This document shows, piece after piece, positions 5,868 to 8,046 of a stretch of 8,046 nt of DNA (positions are counted from its first letter, which is position 1; every line of letters starts with the position of its first letter). This DNA comes from an uncultured Alphaproteobacteria bacterium (GTDB lineage Bacteria > Pseudomonadota > Alphaproteobacteria > Rickettsiales > UBA1997). The position numbers were made by a program, and so were the translations under genes. The stretch spans positions 1 to 8,046 of the forward strand of contig CAIUFU010000171.1 in NCBI GenBank assembly GCA_903898475.1, given 5' to 3'. The notes under the pieces are model-generated. The model worked only from the letters and a program-made list of their open reading frames with translations, ran no database searches and had not been told where the DNA came from.

Positions 5868-6749
5868 TTAAGAATCTTTTAGGCAGTTCACTTCAAATTT
5901 TGCAGTATTTGTCTTCATCAAAACCTTTAGAACTTGCGGCAAAATAATTTTCAACTTTTCATCCAACTGCCACGGAGCGTTGAAAATAAACATTCCGCAG
6001 GCATGCATTTTAGTTTCACCACCGATATTTCCGATGTCAAAAGTGGTGTGCAAAATTTTGGCAAATTTTAATTCCGCCATTTCTTGATGAAATTTTTCTA
6101 GCAATTCTTTGTCGCTTTCAATGATTGGATACCACGCCAAATAAGTGCCGTGGGCAAAGCGTTTGTAAGCATCTTTCATGCCTTCAATAATTTTGCCGTA
6201 ATCGGCAGAAACCTTGCTTTGATCTTTCTCAAAAGCGGGATCGATGATTATCAATCCACGTTTCTCAATTGGTGGTAGTTTTGATTTTAGCAGCGCAAAG
6301 CCATCTAAATTAAACAAAGAAAATTTGGCACTTCCGGCAAAAGTTTTGCGCAAAATAGAAAAATCATCGCGATTTAATTCGGTGAAAATTGCGTGATCGT
6401 CGCGGCGCAGATAATCTTTGATTAAACTTGGCGAACCCGCGTAAACTCTAAGCTTTTCGGGCAATTCAGAAATTTCACAATTATTGATTTTGGCTAAAAT
6501 TCTTAAATAGCGCTCGGGCAAAAAATCAGCGTAATTTTTTTGTTGGAGTAATTTTCTAATACCTTCCGCGGCTTCAGAAGTTTTCAGCGATTTCTCGTCA
6601 GCTAAATCATATTTTCCAATGCCTGCGTGCGTGTCTAAAACAAAAAACGGCGCAGTTTTTTCGTGCAGTTTTTCGAGGCAAAGGGTGAGAATTACGTGCT
6701 TAAAAATATCAGCAAAATTTCCGGCGTGGTAGATGTGGTGGTAGTTCAT
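5868..6749 (-). CDS. rlmJ: 23S rRNA (adenine(2030)-N6)-methyltransferase RlmJ
   Basis: RlmJ uses S-adenosylmethionine to methylate N6 of A2030 in 23S rRNA. The N-terminus MNYHHIYHAGNFADIFKH is diagnostic of the family. FVLDTHAGIGKYDL (36-49) is the SAM-binding motif I, YAGSPSLIK (103-111) is the conserved segment that follows, and LIIIDPAFEKD (166-176) is the catalytic motif IV. Family members usually carry DPPY or DPPF at that place; here it reads D170-P171-A172-F173, so the second proline is replaced by alanine while Asp and the aromatic residue are kept. The length (293) is close to E. coli RlmJ (280), and the enzyme otherwise looks intact. The gene lies 34 bases downstream of the mlaE-like gene and 26 bases upstream of the 398-residue gene, so an operon is likely. 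No Shine-Dalgarno precedes the ATG. Confidence 0.93.
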   Translation of the reverse strand: MNYHHIYHAGNFADIFKHVILTLCLEKLHEKTAPFFVLDTHAGIGKYDLADEKSLKTSEAAEGIRKLLQQKNYADFLPERYLRILAKINNCEISELPEKLRVYAGSPSLIKDYLRRDDHAIFTELNRDDFSILRKTFAGSAKFSLFNLDGFALLKSKLPPIEKRGLIIIDPAFEKDQSKVSADYGKIIEGMKDAYKRFAHGTYLAWYPIIESDKELLEKFHQEMAELKFAKILHTTFDIGNIGGETKMHACGMFIFNAPWQLDEKLKIILPQVLKVLMKTNTAKFEVNCLKDS

Positions 6750-6783
6750 AAAAGAGGTGGTTTTTGAAATTTAAGCGAAAAAT

Positions 6784-7569
6784 TTATCCGAAGAACCAAC
6801 CGGTAATCATGTAGTTTGAAAGTAGAATCATAATTGATGCAGACACTACAGCGTTGGTTGTGGCGATTCCTACTCCTTCAGCGCCACCTTTAGAAGTGTA
6901 GCCAAAATAGCAGCCCATGATCGAAATTAAAAAACCAAAAAAAGTCGCTTTAACAAGGCCCGAAACCACGTCAATTTGTTCTAAAAATTTGAAGGTGCTG
7001 TTGATGTAAGGCCCCGGTGAAAAGCCTAGAGAATGAACGCTGACTAAATAGCCGCCCATCACGCCGATAATGTCGGCGATTAAAACCAGAAGTGGCAACA
7101 TCAAAACGCCCGCAATCACGCGAGGTGCGATTAAATATTTGAAAGGATTAGTTGAAAGTGTGCGCAAAGCGTCAAGCTGCTCGGTTACTTTCATGGTGCC
7201 AATTTCGGCCGCCATTGATGCGCCAACGCGACCTGCCACCATCAAGCCCGCCAAAACGGGGCCGAGTTCGCGCGTGATTGATAAAACTACAACTGTGGCA
7301 ATGGTGCTCTCGGCATTGAAACGCGAAAACCCTGAGTAGCTTTGAAGTGCTAAAACCGCGCCCGAAAAAATTGCGGTAAGACCCACAACTGGCAAAGAAT
7401 AATATCCGATTTGCATAAATTGGCGCAAAATTAAGCGCGGATAAAAAGGCGGCGTGAAGCAGTGGCGAAGCGCATGGAACATGAACAAAACAATCTCGCC
7501 AAGTTTGGCTAAATTAAACAAAGTGAAATGTCCGGTCTTTTCTAAAACTTTTAAAACTTGCGCTGACAT
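6784..7569 (-). CDS. mlaE: MlaE family ABC transporter permease (phospholipid transport)
   Basis: MlaE is the inner-membrane permease of the MlaFEDB complex, which moves phospholipids between inner and outer membranes and keeps the outer membrane asymmetric. The 261-residue length is standard. After an N-terminal interfacial helix, hydrophobic segments lie at about 57-77, 88-112, 148-178, 200-222 and 236-258. The conserved family block runs from ITRELGPVLAGLMVAGRVGA (98-117) through AAEIGTMKVTEQLDALRTL (120-138) and includes EQLDAL, which contacts the ATPase. A second conserved block is YTSKGGAEGVGIATTNAVV (224-242). In many proteobacteria mlaF and mlaD follow directly, but here rlmJ follows, so the partners must be encoded elsewhere. 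The ATG at 7567-7569 gives the usual N-terminal length. No Shine-Dalgarno is seen. Confidence 0.92.
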   Translation of the reverse strand: MSAQVLKVLEKTGHFTLFNLAKLGEIVLFMFHALRHCFTPPFYPRLILRQFMQIGYYSLPVVGLTAIFSGAVLALQSYSGFSRFNAESTIATVVVLSITRELGPVLAGLMVAGRVGASMAAEIGTMKVTEQLDALRTLSTNPFKYLIAPRVIAGVLMLPLLVLIADIIGVMGGYLVSVHSLGFSPGPYINSTFKFLEQIDVVSGLVKATFFGFLISIMGCYFGYTSKGGAEGVGIATTNAVVSASIMILLSNYMITGWFFG

Positions 7570-7642
7570 GAAATTTTTGGTTGAATTCTTGGAGATGGTT
7601 GTGGAGTTTGGTGGGGTAAATTATTTCACTACCCAACTTTTG
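7570..7642. promoter_or_regulatory. Divergent promoter region between mlaE and the small membrane protein gene
   Basis: About 73 bases lie between the mlaE start and the preferred start of the plus-strand gene, and they should hold the promoter of the mlaE-rlmJ operon. The stretch is AT-rich. I could not identify a reliable -35/-10 pair on either strand. Confidence 0.35.
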
Positions 7643-8011
7643 ATGTTTGCACTAAAAATCCAGTCTAAATTTGCGAAATTCGTCACAGCTTTCTTGCTCA
7701 TGCTTTTTGTTTTGAGCAAAACAGTTGCGCTTGTTCACGCCTATTGCCATCAAGAAAATTCCGCACCAGCAATTGAGAAAAGTTTTTTAGAAAAAATATT
7801 TTTTAGTCACGAAAAATCTTCGAACAAAAAAGCCGAAAATTGTTTCTTGTGCGCCTTCTCGAATTTTCAAAATCAGATTTCGCTAGCGCCGAGTTTAATT
7901 TTTAGCGCCGCAATTTTTTATTTGGCTTTTGCGCTACGCAAATTTGACCGAATAAAACTTTCTTATCTTCTCTCTTCCAAGGCCCCGCGAGCTCCTCCGG
8001 CTATTTCTTAA
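7643..8011 (+). CDS. Small membrane/exported protein resembling DUF2946 (copper-linked) proteins
   Basis: From the ATG at 7643 the product has 122 residues. A basic start (KIQSKFAK) precedes a long hydrophobic segment, FVTAFLLMLFVLSKTVALVHA (13-33), acting as signal peptide or membrane anchor. Just after it is HAYCHQ (H32, C35, H36), then a polar stretch with Lys/Glu, then ENCFLCAF with a CxxC pair (C67, C70). A second hydrophobic helix follows (about 82-98), and the end is SSKAPRAPPAIS. A short protein with a signal-like helix, a central Cys/His cluster, a second helix and a terminal RAPP motif resembles DUF2946-type proteins, often found beside copper or TonB-dependent uptake genes. This is a resemblance, not a firm assignment. 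In-frame ATGs at 7568 and 7595 would extend it, the first overlapping the mlaE start codon; the signal-like helix favours 7643. Confidence 0.6.
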   Translation: MFALKIQSKFAKFVTAFLLMLFVLSKTVALVHAYCHQENSAPAIEKSFLEKIFFSHEKSSNKKAENCFLCAFSNFQNQISLAPSLIFSAAIFYLAFALRKFDRIKLSYLLSSKAPRAPPAIS

Positions 8012-8046
8012 AATCTCTCTTTCATCCCAATGGACCCCGTCATTCG

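Noticed and set aside
7454..7642. Longer version of the last plus-strand gene starting within mlaE
   Set aside because: The extension is antisense to the conserved start of mlaE and has no signal or motif of its own. The hydrophobic signal-like segment follows the ATG at 7643.
8012..8046. Possible gene start (ATG at about 8029) after the last gene
   Set aside because: Too little sequence remains to judge coding potential.

Overview
The window comes mostly from an AT-rich alphaproteobacterium. The best guess is a reduced, Rickettsiales/Holosporales-like lineage. Three things suggest this: a short proline-tRNA ligase without the editing insertion, a lone heme-exporter ATPase gene (ccmA), and a lone MlaE-type permease among small, AT-rich genes with almost no Shine-Dalgarno sequences. 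The lineage is an inference from gene content and composition; no marker here fixes it.

Layout. Positions 1 to about 235 are clearly GC-rich and, on the minus strand, encode the C-terminal part of a phosphatidylserine decarboxylase-like protein whose N-terminal half is absent. At about 225-245 this abuts an AT-rich PemK/MazF-type toxin gene on the same strand. That gene lacks its 3' end and carries an in-frame TAA where a sense codon is expected. Both genes are cut at one point and base composition changes there, so this is a recombination or, more likely, a misassembly junction. proS follows on the minus strand (704-1984).

An intergenic region with two palindromes (1985-2221) separates proS from two small plus-strand genes for exported products: a 111-residue protein with a signal peptide and a 59-residue predicted lipoprotein. 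The stretch between them can form overlapping stems with pseudoknot topology. A carboxylesterase/phospholipase-family hydrolase (minus) is transcribed divergently from a ccmA-LMW phosphatase pair (plus) whose stop and start codons overlap in TAATG.

From 4645 to 7569 three minus-strand genes form a probable operon, in transcription order mlaE-like permease, rlmJ, and an unrecognised 398-residue protein with hydrophobic segments and a Pro/Glu/Ser-rich tail. The last gene is a small plus-strand membrane/exported protein with HxxCH and CxxC motifs, resembling the copper-linked DUF2946 group and transcribed divergently from mlaE.

Most of the window is housekeeping: translation, rRNA methylation, cytochrome c maturation and lipid transport. 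The items worth following up are the broken toxin at the compositional junction, the overlapping stems at 2544-2618, and the small exported or membrane proteins of unknown role. I did not find a convincing new multi-gene system.
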